The notes under the pieces: model-generated | What the model saw: only the letters and a program-made list of their open reading frames with translations | Databases searched by the model: none | What the model was told of the DNA's origin: nothing | Source: Diphasiastrum complanatum | Taxonomy: Eukaryota > Streptophyta > Lycopodiopsida > Lycopodiales > Lycopodiaceae | Assembly (NCBI GenBank): GCA_029204225.1 | Contig: CM055097.1 | Span: 45,201,366-45,265,365, forward strand | Direction of reading: 5' to 3' | Length of the DNA stretch: 64,000 nt | Shown here: one piece after another, positions 25,401-37,335 of the stretch | Layout: every line of letters starts with the position of its first letter | Numbering within the stretch: position 1 is the stretch's first letter | Made by a program: the position numbers and the translations under genes

Positions 25401-26170
25401 AAACATTTGGCGCGAACCAAAATGTGGTTCGCTCCGAAACTAGAGGTGACTTTCAATTTTTGTGTTGTGTGAGAGAGAGAAAAAGAGAGTATAGATAGGA
25501 GTGAGAATGAGATGAGGATGAATGTGAGTGAGAAGATTGATAGTGTTTAGGATTTTTAGTTCATTGATGGATGTTAATAGTATGTGTTTTGTGATCATAA
25601 GTTTTAAGATCTTTTTTGTTTGTGATGTAGGTTTGGATATGAAAAATGAAAAATGAGCTTTCATTGTAAAGGATTCAAAGATCAAGTGCATGCAAAAGGA
25701 AAAGCAAAGATTGCAAAACAATGGAGATACAATAGTACAGGTAAATTCACATTTATTTTGATTCATTTGATATTTAGTTGATAACTTAATGTGTTATCTA
25801 TTGATGCATTATATTGTGGTTTCCATTACTTTCCATTGTGCTTTCCATTACTTTTTATTGTGCATTCTAGCATGCAAATCATGTGCTAAAATAGATACAT
25901 TGCATTGAATTCATCAATGGATACATTTGCATTGCATAGATGTGCATTATATAGACTATACATTGCATTGAATACATCAATAGATGTGCATTCAATAGAC
26001 TATACATTTGCAATCATGGATTAAAAATATATGAATTCAAAATTTTTGCAAGAATGATGTGATGCCAAAACATTATATTGATTGATTTAAAAACAAGTAC
26101 ATTGATGAGAGAATAAATTCTCTCTTCCTACATTGCCTTCTACAAGGCCTTACATTTAATTTAAAAACCT

Positions 26171-27160
26171 CTACTCATCATCACTTCCTCCCTCCTTGCC
26201 TCCTTCATCTTGTAGGTGTACGTTGGTGTCCACATCTTCAAACTCCCCTTTGCTCTTATTCACGTACTCTTCCACGTTCTCTTCCACATTTTCCATATTT
26301 TCTTCCACAACACGAACACTTGAAGTTGTAGAGCCTCTCTACAAAATAGAATCAAAGATTTAATTAAATTGACATTAAACTTACTTGTAAACCACAGAAA
26401 CAATCACAAAACAATAAAAGGTTATGAGTGTACGATTGGAAACAATCCATGGCATTCCATAAAAGCCTTAAGGCAGGCATATCCATGATCGTAACCTTGT
26501 TTGTACTCCGCGGCGGTCATGTGTCTTCCAAAATCACTAAGCTACATTTAACAAAAAAACATAGTTTAGCAATACAATATATTTTAGCAATAAAAAACAT
26601 TAACAATCTCACTACAAAAATAGAATCATTTTAAAAAATATTGCACTTACAAATTGGGCCTCTAGATTGCCCCTTCCTCCCGATCCCAAGTGACTTTGGC
26701 CATGTTTTAAGAGCTTCTCGGCGGCGGCCCTACATTGTTGTTCATACTTTTGGGGATTGTTTTGCAACAATTCCCCTTTCACCTTCCTCCAATCCCTTTT
26801 GGAGCACCATCCAGGCTTCGTGGGATTCTTGGGATTCCTCACGGCTCTTCTCATCAATTGCCTTTCGTTTCGAATCCAAAGGCACATTGTATTCAAGGCC
26901 CAAGTCCTACTAAAAGCATTGGATTGAGGGAATTCAGAATACAAAGTCTATATTATTTTATTTTTGTTTTCAAGCGATTGGGAGGACCAACCGATCATGT
27001 AATCTTTACCAAAATATAAAGCAACTAAATCACACAAACGAGCATGAACTACATTGCCACGCGTATTTTTTATAACTCCACCACGTGGATTAAGATCATA
27101 ATACACACTACACGATTCTTGGGAAGGGGCATCTTCGGAAGCTCTTCTCTCAGATGATTA
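26171..27160 (-). pseudogene. Multi-exon accessory ORF beside CACTA relics, function unknown
   Basis: On the minus strand an open frame from about 27160 (YYDLNPRGGVIKNTRGNVVH, LYFGKDYMIGW) runs to an in-frame TAG near 26954. It then continues in the same frame through WALNTMCLWIRNERQLMRRA and HLGSGGRGNLEAQF to a GTAAGT donor at about 26653. A second exon, phase 0, reads LSDFGRHMTAAEYKQGYDHG and ends near 26440. A last exon, 26340-26171, is acidic (VEENVEEYVN to EGGSDDE then TAG). The exon structure suggests a real former gene. Some similarity to the second protein of plant En/Spm elements is possible, but I cannot confirm the family. Confidence 0.4.
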
Positions 27161-27884
27161 GCATTGTAATAAAGATGTTGATCAATGGTGTGTTATCTAG
27201 TATATGATTTCTTGCATACAAAGCAACCATAGATAGAAAGGGCGAATGCATATTGCTCGTCATGAGATACCATGGCCAATCCAAAGAGATTCATCTTTAA
27301 CTAAGTCGAGTGAAGTATTAATTAATCAAATGAGTGATTGAGTGGGCAATGAATTAATTGAGTATATGACTGATTGTTTGATTTTGATCATTCCATATTG
27401 AAAGAAAGATCGAACGAGATCATCACTCATCTTAAACAAGAGTTTAAACTGAGAGCTTCGAATATTGACTGCTATGTGGTCTTTAAATTAGTTGAGATAG
27501 GCCTGCACGCACTATCTATTGATGTCTAACATTTGTCAATATGAACCTCATTTTGATTGCTCGTCATGTGTTGCCCCACCGAAGCAATTTTTACATTAAG
27601 CATAAGTAGAATATACATGGATTAGATGTTGGCATGTCTTTAACAAAATTTATTATATTTGTTCAGTACATACGGTCTCATAATGATTACTTATGATGTG
27701 GTATAGAGTAGCTGGCTACAATGTGTATATGTCATCGATGATGTCATCATCATCAGATAGCGATTAATCTCATGATCGCAACAGCAGGTATATATTGTTA
27801 TTGATATTGACATCAATTGCACTTTATTTGTTACTTGAATATGAGTGTAAATTTTTTCTTGCAAATTTATTCTTACAATGACAT
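27161..27884. other. No gene recognised
   Basis: AT-rich sequence between CACTA-related fragments. No domain is seen. Confidence 0.4.
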
Positions 27885-28121
27885 TTGATTGGAATTATGA
27901 ATTCTAGGGAAATTATCGTACCTCCACGTGATTTAGAGAAAGAAAAAAGAATTGAGCTCTATCATAGAAAAAAGGAGCAAGCAAAACTAAAGTATAATGA
28001 ACAACTATTGACTGGTTCATCTTCAAGCTCTTCCATCAGTCGACGTAGACCGCCTATTGATCCATCACATGTATGTATATTGATTTATGTCATAATTTTT
28101 TTATTTGTAATAGTGATGTAA
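27885..28121 (+). pseudogene. Possible exon of a plus-strand transposon gene
   Basis: A 78-codon frame with a charged start (EIIVPPRDLEKEKRIELYHR) and a serine run before PPIDPSH. A GTATGT donor-like site follows PSH, and the remainder is hydrophobic intron-like sequence. It lies 150 bp before the transposase-associated fragment on the same strand and may belong to it. Not recognised. Confidence 0.25.
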
Positions 28122-28268
28122 TCCGATTTGCTCTTTGGATATAGTATATTGCTCTTTGAAAAGCCAAGACACCACTCCATCACAAATGAAGGTTGAAAAT
28201 GCACTAAAAGTACAAAGACTATTTTGTCAATTTTTGTCACATGTTATAATTTGTCAATTTTCACTTGA

Positions 28269-28461
28269 ATGACACTGAAAGAATTTGTGCAATTTGCAAT
28301 TGGATTATTGGACCAGTTTCAACCAGAATATGATGAGAGGATACCATGTACATGCACACAAATCAAAGGCCTTAGGATTCGGACAAGGAGGATTGTCAAC
28401 TATCATATTTGGGCCAATGGAGTGCACACAGAGAATCCAAGAGTACGAGAGGTAAACTCTT
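28269..28461 (+). pseudogene. CACTA transposase N-terminal (Transpos_assoc-like) exon
   Basis: The frame reads LKEFVQFAIGLLDQFQPEY, then ERIPCTCTQIKGLRIRTRRI and VNYHIWANGVHTENPRVRE, and ends in a GTAAAC donor-like site. This matches the layout of the transposase-associated N-terminal domain of plant CACTA transposases: an FxxFA helix, then a CPC-x2-C-like motif, then V-x2-HL-x2-NG. The last cysteine of the motif is missing. It is on the opposite strand from the main transposase body at 31.3-34.4 kb, so it comes from another copy or an inverted piece. Confidence 0.5.
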
Positions 28462-28562
28462 TAAAGTGTTTTTTGAAATTGCTTAATCTTTGACCCTTAT
28501 GACATTTCAAGTATAGTTTGGCCAATAAATATTGAGCGATAGGATGAGTGCCATGATACTTT

Positions 28563-28728
28563 GAAGTTAATCTCTCACTTGCTTCTAAAAGGAAAAATCC
28601 AAATAGAATATTTAGATGAAGTTAATCTCTCACTTGCTTCTAAAAGGAAAAATCCAAATATAATGATTAGATGAAGTTAATCTCTCACTTGCTTCTAAAA
28701 GAAAAAAATCCAAATAGAATGATTAGAT
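28563..28728. repeat. Triplicated 55-bp tandem repeat
   Basis: Units 28563-28617, 28618-28672 and 28673-28728 all start GAAGTTAATCTCTCACTTGC. They differ by a few substitutions and one extra A in the third unit. A (GA)n tract begins 54 bp downstream. Confidence 0.95.
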
Positions 28729-28778
28729 TAGTTAATTTTGATTTCCATATTCAATCACTCATAATAGACTCATTCACG

Positions 28779-28781
<3 letters not shown>

Positions 28782-28865
<84 letters not shown>
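28782..28865. repeat. (GA)n microsatellite, ~84 bp
   Basis: Uninterrupted GA dinucleotide repeat. Confidence 0.97.
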
Positions 28866-28870
<5 letters not shown>

Positions 28871-29105
28871 AACACTCCTAATTCTAGGAAGGTGTGTAGC
28901 CCTTGTTTTTTTCCGTTAAAGGCGTGGTTCAAATGTTTTTTTGTTGGAAGATGAGTTCCACAAAAAAGCCCAAATGCCGCAGGGAGGGAGCATGTGGTGA
29001 CATTCTGGAGTAGGATATAATTGTGTGGTTCGGGAGTTTTGATTAGCACCTTATAATGTTCTCTCTGTTTTTCTCTTCATGTGTGTTTAGGGTCGGTGTG
29101 GGTGG

Positions 29106-29126
29106 GTGTGTGTGTGTATGCGTGTT

Positions 29127-29200
<74 letters not shown>
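29106..29200. repeat. Compound (GT)n-(GA)n microsatellite
   Basis: An imperfect GT tract (29106-29168) passes directly into a GA tract (29167-29200). A short frame across it is a repeat artefact. Confidence 0.95.
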
Positions 29201-29205
<5 letters not shown>

Positions 29206-29616
29206 CACTTCCAAATACTATGCTTTCACTTTGATTCATTGTGCGATCCTCCCATGCGCTCTTCCTTGCAACTACGGGGCCCTCTAGAAAAATTGAGTTT
29301 TCTTAGTCAATTTTCCATTAATTATGAAAATTTTGAGTGCAAAATGTGTGGTTTTGCCCTACAATCATGCTCCAAATGATCATGGTCTGATTTCCAACTG
29401 AGCACGATGGGACTAATCTTAGAAGGCTTTTTTATTTTTATTTTTGATTTTTAAGCTTTTTCAAGCCAAAAATTTCAAGGCTTGTTTCTCTTTTAAGAGT
29501 GAATCACATATGCCAATGGTGATTTTTGAAAATTCTCGTGTTTTCTTTTCTCTTTCTAGCCTAACTTGGCCATTTCCCATGCTAAGTTTGCAAGCTTGCA
29601 AGTCCACTACTCCAAA

Positions 29617-29628
29617 GCTCTGATACCA
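29617..29628 (-). other. Primer-binding site of a minus-oriented LTR element
   Basis: The minus strand reads TGGTATCAGAGC, complementary to the 3' end of plant initiator tRNA-Met and the usual primer site of copia-type elements. The corresponding 5' LTR would lie at higher coordinates (29630 to about 30100) and the gag leader below 29616. Neither LTR edge could be fixed and no gag follows. Confidence 0.6.
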
Positions 29629-30429
29629 AGAAAGCATAGTCACATGGATTCAAATATTAATAAAAAAGAAATTAATTATCACTGACTAAGATGGATTAGC
29701 ATAAATACTGTACTCAAACTCCTACAAGTAGAATATATTAATCTAAAACAAAACTCAGTTTACATAGTAAGACTAATCCATGTGCACAACATACTAAGCC
29801 AACATGTGTCTCTTACAATGTCACACATGTAGCGGCGATGACCTAAATCTTATCTTAACCAAGATAATAACAAGTTAACCAATATTGTAACTCTAAAATT
29901 GATTAGTCATCACTTTCATTCAATCGCTTGATGGATGATTTTTTGAATCACAACAATTGATTGAAGATAAACAAAATATATCATAATTCTCACAAATTGG
30001 ACACTTTTAACATATTGGTTACAAACGTCATAGATCAATGAATCTTTGATGCTCAATGCAACAATATGTTTGTGGAGATCAAAAATTGTTAAAAGATAAT
30101 TAATCTAGAATCTAATGTTTCTCATACTAGTTGTGATGTTAAGGAATGACTTGAAGAAAGGGCTTAATCATATTCCTTTATGTCAATCCAATATTAATGA
30201 GGTCACTTTGGAACTTTACCATGGTTGGTTTAAATTGGCTAATTATTTACCTTGTTATCAGAATATGGATCATGATAGTATTGTGGAACATGCCCTTATT
30301 TGCAAGCTCGCCGTTTTGAACTAACACTCATCAACCCAAAATCAACCTTCATCACTCTCGTTGTTCCTATAACTAAGGGAACAAGAGAATCTCACACTTG
30401 AAGAGGAGGAGGATGAAGGTAATTCATCC

Positions 30430-30910
30430 TTGATGGCATCTACACCAACAAGCAAGAGCATCTCCAATAATACCTAGTGGATAGATAGTTGGGCTAGCTC
30501 CCACACGACTTTCCAAAAGGATTTTTTCTCATCCCTACTTCCTTTCATTGGTTCTAAAAAGTTTATTCTAACTGCAAGTGATCAAGAATGTAGAATAGGT
30601 GGAGTGGGAATAATTCCTTTATGTCTTGGATCTATGTTCCATCAATTGTGAATGAAACTTAAGCAACAAAAGAGTGATTTGATGTAATGAAAAGTGAGTA
30701 TATGATGCATTGTTTGAGATACTTGAAAATTATTGATCCTCCATCAAAGATACAAAATGTTACTGTTTGCAAATGGGTCTTTAAGATCAAGCTTAATCAA
30801 GATGGTACTGTGAACAATTATAGAACAAGACTAGTTGCCCAGGGATATGCTCAATTCAAGGGGATTGGCTATGATGAAACACTTGATTTTGTCTTAGTTT
30901 GTGGTGGTGA
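30430..30910 (+). pseudogene. Ty1/copia protease-RT relic
   Basis: A protease active-site region at about 30475-30520 reads WIDSWASSHTTFQKDFF, where the catalytic DSGA has become DSWA. It is nearly identical in DNA to the protease at 43557. About 240 bp later an RT fragment reads VCKWVFKIKLNQDGTVNNY then TRLVAQGYAQFKGIGYDETL. The integrase that should separate them is missing, and stops interrupt the frames. This is a deleted copia copy lying between two CACTA pieces. Confidence 0.7.
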
Positions 30911-31169
30911 TTTCATTAACTCACATGCTTTTAGTGATTTACTGCCTTTGCAACATTTGTTAAAAAATGAGAATTTTCTTGGACTACGAAGCCGTACATC
31001 TATCTTCACCAACATTATCTCCAAAAAAATGGGATTGAAGTCAAACTATGTCTATTCTTTTCACTTACTTGACCATAAATGAGACTCTATTTTGGCTAAA
31101 TAACAATGATTTGAAAGCATTGCAAGAATCAATTTCATTCAGAATTGCAATAATCAAATTTTATTCAGA

Positions 31170-34100
31170 ATTACAAGAATCAATTTCATCAGCGACATCA
31201 TCTTGCAATTCATCTCCTCTTAGATGATTTCCATCATCACTCTCACTTTCAAAAATTATTTCATCATCCTGAATATTAGAATTTCTATTCTCAACATCTA
31301 TGGAAGGGGTGCTTTAAGTATGGCTTAACAATTTATCACATCTCTAGGTAGCTCAATCTCATAGTTAAAATGAAGGTTCTCCATTTCATTCTCAACATTT
31401 GCACCCTCAAATACTCGTCGTGAACGTGGCTCAACTTGAGCTACAAACCACCATATCTTGTTTAGTTGATCTGGTTGAAAAAATACCTGCAAAAATCACT
31501 ATTTTAGAACATATCGAAAACTCAAATACTGAAGTCACTTGCAATAAAGTAGAAAAAAAATTATAGCATAGCATGTGCATCTGCTCACAGTGACGAGGCA
31601 ACACCAATGTGTCAAAGGATTCCATGCTCAATGTTTTTGATGAATCAATCGCAAAAAATCCACTTGGATCCGATTTTACGGTTGCATTTGGCGCTCTACA
31701 ACTACCTTGAACCATTTCACATCAAATAAAAAATAGTGTCCACTTTCACCAAATGACACATCATAAATATTTTGTATAGTTCCTACGTATTCTATATCTC
31801 CTGAGATGAGATTCCGATCTCGTGCACTGCTTTGACTTTCTTGTTGGAAAGATGCTATTACACCACAATCGTGTGTGCGTCTCTTGTTATCAATCCTTTC
31901 AACACGAAAGTGGAAACCAAAAGCCCATATACCATTATACATTTTGCACTGCCACATGACAAACATGAATCTCATAAATAGTCATTGTGAAGGAACATGG
32001 TGTTTCAAAATGATTAAAAAAATATTGTTATAAACAAGAATGTTCTAATAATAAAGTATCTAAAGAATAATACCTTTCATTTGCATCCTCTTGCAAAGTC
32101 CCATTCTGCGTTTGATATTTTTTGTCCCTCTTTTGTTGCTTTTTGTAGTGTGTCATGCATCCACTGTATAGTGCATTGCTTGGGCAATGGCTCAAGATCA
32201 TGTGAACTTGAGGCCATGTGTCCTCCTCTATTCTATCGTTGGTGCTTTATAGACAAGGCCCTCTCTTTTTTTTCTTCTTCATATAGGTCTAACCATTTAT
32301 CCATAACTCCATAATTATAAAGCATGAATGTAGAAATTTTTTCTCGTTGGAAGGGTGCCAACCTATGGACCTTTCCCATCCCTTGAGGTTTTTCACTAGT
32401 TACCCCTTCGGCTTCCTCATCACGCCACAATAGTGGAGCAGATGGATGTAGTTGGTGCAAAATTTCAGTAACATAAAAGAGAAATTCATGTACTAACCAT
32501 CCCTCTAACATGCTACCTTCAGGCCTTGCCTTTTGACGCACAAAATCTTTTAAGACTTTCATGTAACTTTCCATAAAGAACATCCACCTAAAAAGTCACA
32601 AATTAAAAATAAGTGTTTTATTTAATGAGTTAATGTATCAATTGATTTAGTTTAAATACAGATGCAAAAGATAATTTATGCACTTATACCTAGTGTGCAC
32701 TGGACCAACAATAGAAACTTCTTCAATCAAGTGCACCAATAAATGCACTTGTGAGTCCATGATGGAAGTCGGAAAATATCTCTCAAACATGCACACAATC
32801 TCCACCATATCCTCATGTCTCTTGCAAAGATCCAGCTCACAGATTTCTTTTGAACACATCCATCTGCAACATATTCAATCCATTTTATGTCTATTTGAAT
32901 TTCCAATCAATAAATACTAAATAAAAAAAATGCACCAAGTACATGTAAATACCTGACAATGATTGATAGTTTGTATATGGTCTCACAAATATCTTTTGAC
33001 AAGCACCCACAAATTGACAATGGATAGATGAATTGAATCATCTTTAGCCAATCATGAGATTTGAGACCTTGCAACTTTCCGTCCACTGTGAATGATGACC
33101 GTAGAGAATGGGAAAAACCAGTTGGTGTTCTAATGTCATGAATAATGGAGCGCACATGGTTAAGCTCCTCCTTAGTGAATGTCCAAGGTACTTTTGGAGC
33201 ATGATCTTCACCATCCTTTATCCAATATTCTTTTTTGGTGTCTGATTCTTTTAGATCGTGCCTTGCAGCAATGGTATCTTTTTCACCAATCAAGTGTTTC
33301 TAAATAGATTCACCCACATTTTTAAATATGTGCATGGGATCAAGTAGGTGATTAATCAAAAGGTTATTCCAATATTCCAAATGATGAAATATAGATAATC
33401 TTTTCATACCATCGATTGGCTTTGCTTGAGATTCCTCCCATAGTATTCGCCAATCTTTCACGGACATCCTCTTTGGAGGCATCTCTCTCTCAACTCTTCC
33501 TCCAAAACCTCTTCTATGATGTCTCTGAATGGATGGCCTTCATGCAAGTATTTACGATGATTTTCATAAACCACTTTTTTGAGACTAAAAGAGTATCTTC
33601 CCACAAGATTTGGCCCGCACAAAAAACAAGCATTTTTTCTAGCCATTTGAAAGCCTGCCCAACAAATGGATACTATCAATCACTATTAAAAAAAATATAT
33701 GTCAAAGAATAATTATAGCCATTGTAGTATATCATGTAAATGTCAAGAATTACTAGTTGTATGTAACTGTAAACAAACTCCTATGTACACAAGATGACAT
33801 TGTTTGAATGATTACCTGAGCATTCACCTAATCCTGGATAGTCATGCATTGTCCACATTACAATGGCATGTAGTGTAAACTCCCTCTCATGTAAGGGGCG
33901 CGAAATGTCATATGCTTTTATCCCCTTCCACAAATCTTCCAACTCGTCAATAGGCGGCTCAAGATACACATCCATGTTCTTAACCTTGCGTTGGCAAGGA
34001 ATTAAAAGTGCCAACATAATGTGTTCCTTTTTTGTACTCAACCAAGGAGGAATATTATAATTTACCAAGCAAACAGGCCAAATGGACCACATAGTTACTC

Positions 34101-34374
34101 GTACACCAAAGGGGTTCACACCATCTGTTGCAAGACCAAATCTCACATTTCTTGACTCATTGGCAATGCTTGGATACTCTTTGTTGATGTGTTTCCATGC
34201 AGGTGAATCTGAAGGTACCCTCATCATCCCATCCGTAGAGGTATGGTGTGCATGCCAGTCCATAAGTTGTGCAAGAGATTTACAACGAAATAGAGAAAGA
34301 ATGCATTCTATCTTCAAATTGGCATACCGAAAATTAAGATTGCTACATTGAAAATAAATAATAGTGATTGACAT
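31170..34374 (-). pseudogene. CACTA (En/Spm) transposase, TNP2/transposase_21-like
   Basis: CACTA transposases excise and insert elements that carry CACTA ends. On the minus strand, exon 34374-33816 carries NVRFGLATDGVNPFGV, MWSIWPVCLVNYNIPPWLS and HIMLALLIPCQ, followed by MDVYLEPPIDELEDLW. Exons 33654-32953, 32863-32690, 32587-32074 and about 31945-31170 follow with GT-AG joins. They contain LLDPMHIFKNV, LQGLKSHDWLKMIQFIYPL, YFPTSIMDSQVHLLVHLIEE, GPVHTRW, KARPEGSMLEGWLVHE and a DUF4216-like tail (YVGTIQNIYDVSF, LFDVKWFKVV). Defects include a frame change inside a GAGAGAGA run at about 33470-33485, TAG at 33302-33300 and another in-frame stop after ALSIKHQR near 32233. The N-terminal domain is missing upstream. 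This is a pseudogene. Confidence 0.85.
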
Positions 34375-34900
34375 ATATGCAATGTTTGGCTCTAAGAGAG
34401 AACCATATACCTATAAAACATAGAAGATTAGTTGTTTATACATGTGATTATAAGTAAGCTGGATTGTTGGTGGGTCTGGAAAGCATGGATATGCGCATAT
34501 TGCTTCACGCTCGTACAAGACAACTTGATAGTCTTACGGGTTAGGATGGTATGAATTTATCTTGATACTGATGATAACTACCACATCTTACTTGTTACAA
34601 AAAGACATGCTATTGGACTATAGTAAACGTAGTGGTTTGTGGGATTGTGCATCTGTTTAGTTTGAATCGGTCTTGGGCTTGGTAAACTTGAATGACATGG
34701 ATTTGCCCTGCCCATGTTAGCTTGAATGGCATGGATTTGCCCAAGCATTGTTTCATAGAGTCCATTGGCTACCAAGTCCTTTATTGGTACCAATTGTTCA
34801 ATATGGCACCGATGTGTCACGATACCGACTTCTATGACCAAACTAGACCTTTTCCATTTTAGTGAATGATTATAGCTGCTTTATAGGATGCTATTAGACG

Positions 34901-35001
<101 letters not shown>

Positions 35002-35892
35002 AATAGTGTACAAAATGTAGAATGAATAATTTCCAATCACTGTCTATTCTATGTTTAATAATAGTTCTAAAACCATGTAGAGCCTAATATCATCACATTA
35101 AACATGTATATAACAAGCCAAGCATGTTGAAGATATCTTGAGGAAATCAATGAGCTATTGAGTACCTTGTATTCTCATATAACTCTATATGTCTTTCTAC
35201 AATGTGGCTTTGAAACCCCCATAGCATGTTTATGCTTCAAATATAAAGTACAATCATCCAATAACCCTATATATGATGAACTACTTGTGTCTTCCACAAG
35301 GGTTGATGTTTGTAGAATAGAGTAACAAGCATCTAGAAACACATATTCTTTTATAAACCAATGTTCTCCTTTAGTGTGAATCCAAATGTGGGTACCTTTG
35401 CTCTACTTAGAGTGAGGGTTGAAGAGATTCCTCATTTAATGTTGCTCCACCCGACCCGCTAACAGTCAAAAGATTCAATCAGCTCTCTCTTTACTCCCAT
35501 GAGCTTCAACAAAGAAAAAAAGATAGTTTTATTAACAGAGTCTTGTAGGCCCCCCAATTGTGGAAGTGGATGTACATCATTATGAACTAAGTAACGTCCA
35601 CTTTGAGACATATTATGGGAAGACAAGTGGACAAGCCATAATTTCCATACTATGATGCAGAGTGAATAGTATCAAGCTAAATATTTGGCCACAACGAATC
35701 ACAAAGAGATTTTCAAATTCCATCAAAGTACTATCACATTTCATCCATGGGAGTTCAATATTTTCAAGGCATCACAATTTCAAGGCTCTTGAGCGTATCT
35801 CCACAATCAAATCATGGAAGATTTGAGACAAGACTCAAATTGAAGTCATAAATTTCACTAGATGTAGTCTAGTTGGAGTGAGTGGATTGCAC

Positions 35893-35894
<2 letters not shown>

Positions 35895-35948
<54 letters not shown>
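35895..35948. repeat. (GA)n microsatellite, ~54 bp
   Basis: Uninterrupted GA run. Confidence 0.95.
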
Positions 35949-35951
<3 letters not shown>

Positions 35952-36378
35952 CCCACATGCATCTATTTTGGCTTGAATTGAAATTTGTGAGAGTTTCGGA
36001 TTTGCAGAGCTAATAGCAAACAATAGTGTCAAGATGTGCAAAGAAGATGATTTGAGATATGCATTCTCAGGCTCAACCTATAAGTACCCTATGATTTGAA
36101 CTCTCTAAGCCAATGGTTTCTTGAATGTGATGAGTACATGTGGGCAAAAACACCTTGGTGTCAACTTTGCTATGTACGATTTAAAATGAGAAAAAAAGTC
36201 TTGCAATCTAAAAGGATAAAAGAAAAGATATTTTTCATCTTAAACTCACTTAGAAAAGGCACAAAACTCTGGAGAAAATTGTCACAATAGCCTTACCACT
36301 TTTGCGGCAAACCTAAAAAAACATCTTGGCATTCTCATGCATCTCAACATCTAGGATGTGCATTGTGCATCTTGCTAG

Positions 36379-36379
<1 letters not shown>

Positions 36380-36436
<57 letters not shown>
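36380..36436. repeat. (GA)n microsatellite, ~56 bp
   Basis: Uninterrupted GA run. It is the left of a pair of GA tracts that flank about 200 bp of GC-richer sequence with a GGAGGTAGGA/TCCTACCTCC palindrome (36453-36474). Confidence 0.95.
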
Positions 36437-36439
<3 letters not shown>

Positions 36440-36632
36440 TGGGCCACATGGAGGAGGTAGGAGATCCTACCTCCGAAGGTGAAAATAGTCAGCCTCTGCA
36501 ACCGACAGAGGCATGCCCAATCATATGATAACACATAGGTCGGAGGGCACTCTATCTCCGACATGTGGCTTGCCCAAACATTTCTGGAGGCTGCCACTAG
36601 AGGCAACCACCAGTGGCAGCCTCCGCCATGTG

Positions 36633-36635
<3 letters not shown>

Positions 36636-36681
<46 letters not shown>
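36636..36681. repeat. (GA)n microsatellite, ~45 bp
   Basis: Right-hand GA tract of the pair described at 36380. Confidence 0.95.
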
Positions 36682-36683
<2 letters not shown>

Positions 36684-36845
36684 TCATCATTAGGCTAGGA
36701 CACCTAGACACTTGCCATATCTCAAGTTGGCGTGGACCCTAGAGGTAGCAATAAGAAGTTAAAAAGGTCCTCTTCATCCATTATCCATGGGGTTTGGATT
36801 GATCCATGGTTTGGGTTGGCTTTTCTCTCCTCATGACCTTTTTAT

Positions 36846-36884
36846 TCTCTCTCTCTCTCTCTCCTCGTAATAAATACCCCACAA

Positions 36885-36928
<44 letters not shown>

Positions 36929-36986
36929 TCTGCTAAACCAAGTGCTCCATTTTTGTTCTGCTAAACCAAGTGCTCCATTTTTGTTC
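36846..36986. repeat. (CT)n tracts followed by a 28-bp perfect tandem duplication
   Basis: CT runs at 36846-36863 and 36888-36925 are followed by two identical 28-bp units, 36931-36958 and 36959-36986, beginning TGCTAAACCAAGTGCTCC. Confidence 0.93.
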
Positions 36987-37200
36987 TTGCTGTGATGATC
37001 TCCATCCATCCTTCCGTCTCGAGGTAAGTATCAACAGACTATTCCTCTTCAGCATTTACCTAGGAGCAGGACTACGATGATGCTGCTTCTTCTGCAACTA
37101 CGCACTCAAGAAACTTCACACACCTTGCATTTGTCTAGATTTTACTTGTCATGACTCATTGTTGCTTCTGTTTGTGTTATGTGCGAAGTAGCTGCTGTTG

Positions 37201-37335
37201 ATGTCCAAGCCGCGGGACAGGTACAAAATACCAATTCCGGATGGAAATTGGAATGTGATTGCAGCCCTTTGTCTTCTATTATACTACAGCAAATTATATA
37301 TATCATTATTGTGTGTTATGATATATGATCAGTGA
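37201..37335 (+). CDS. Speculative 44-residue ORF with one membrane segment
   Basis: ATG at 37201 opens MSKPRDRYKIPIPDGNW, then a hydrophobic segment rich in Leu, Ile, Val and Tyr, and ends at TGA 37335. About 190 bp upstream, a CTCGAG|GTAAGTATC sequence (about 37020) is a strong splice-donor match following a CT-rich leader, and a CAG/TAG acceptor context occurs just before the ATG. I do not recognise the product and the start context is not optimal. It may be chance, and it is listed only because of the leader-like sequence upstream. Confidence 0.18.
   Translation: MSKPRDRYKIPIPDGNWNVIAALCLLLYYSKLYISLLCVMIYDQ

Noticed and set aside
28563-28728. CRISPR-like direct repeats
   Set aside because: Units are contiguous without spacers and lie in a eukaryotic genome.
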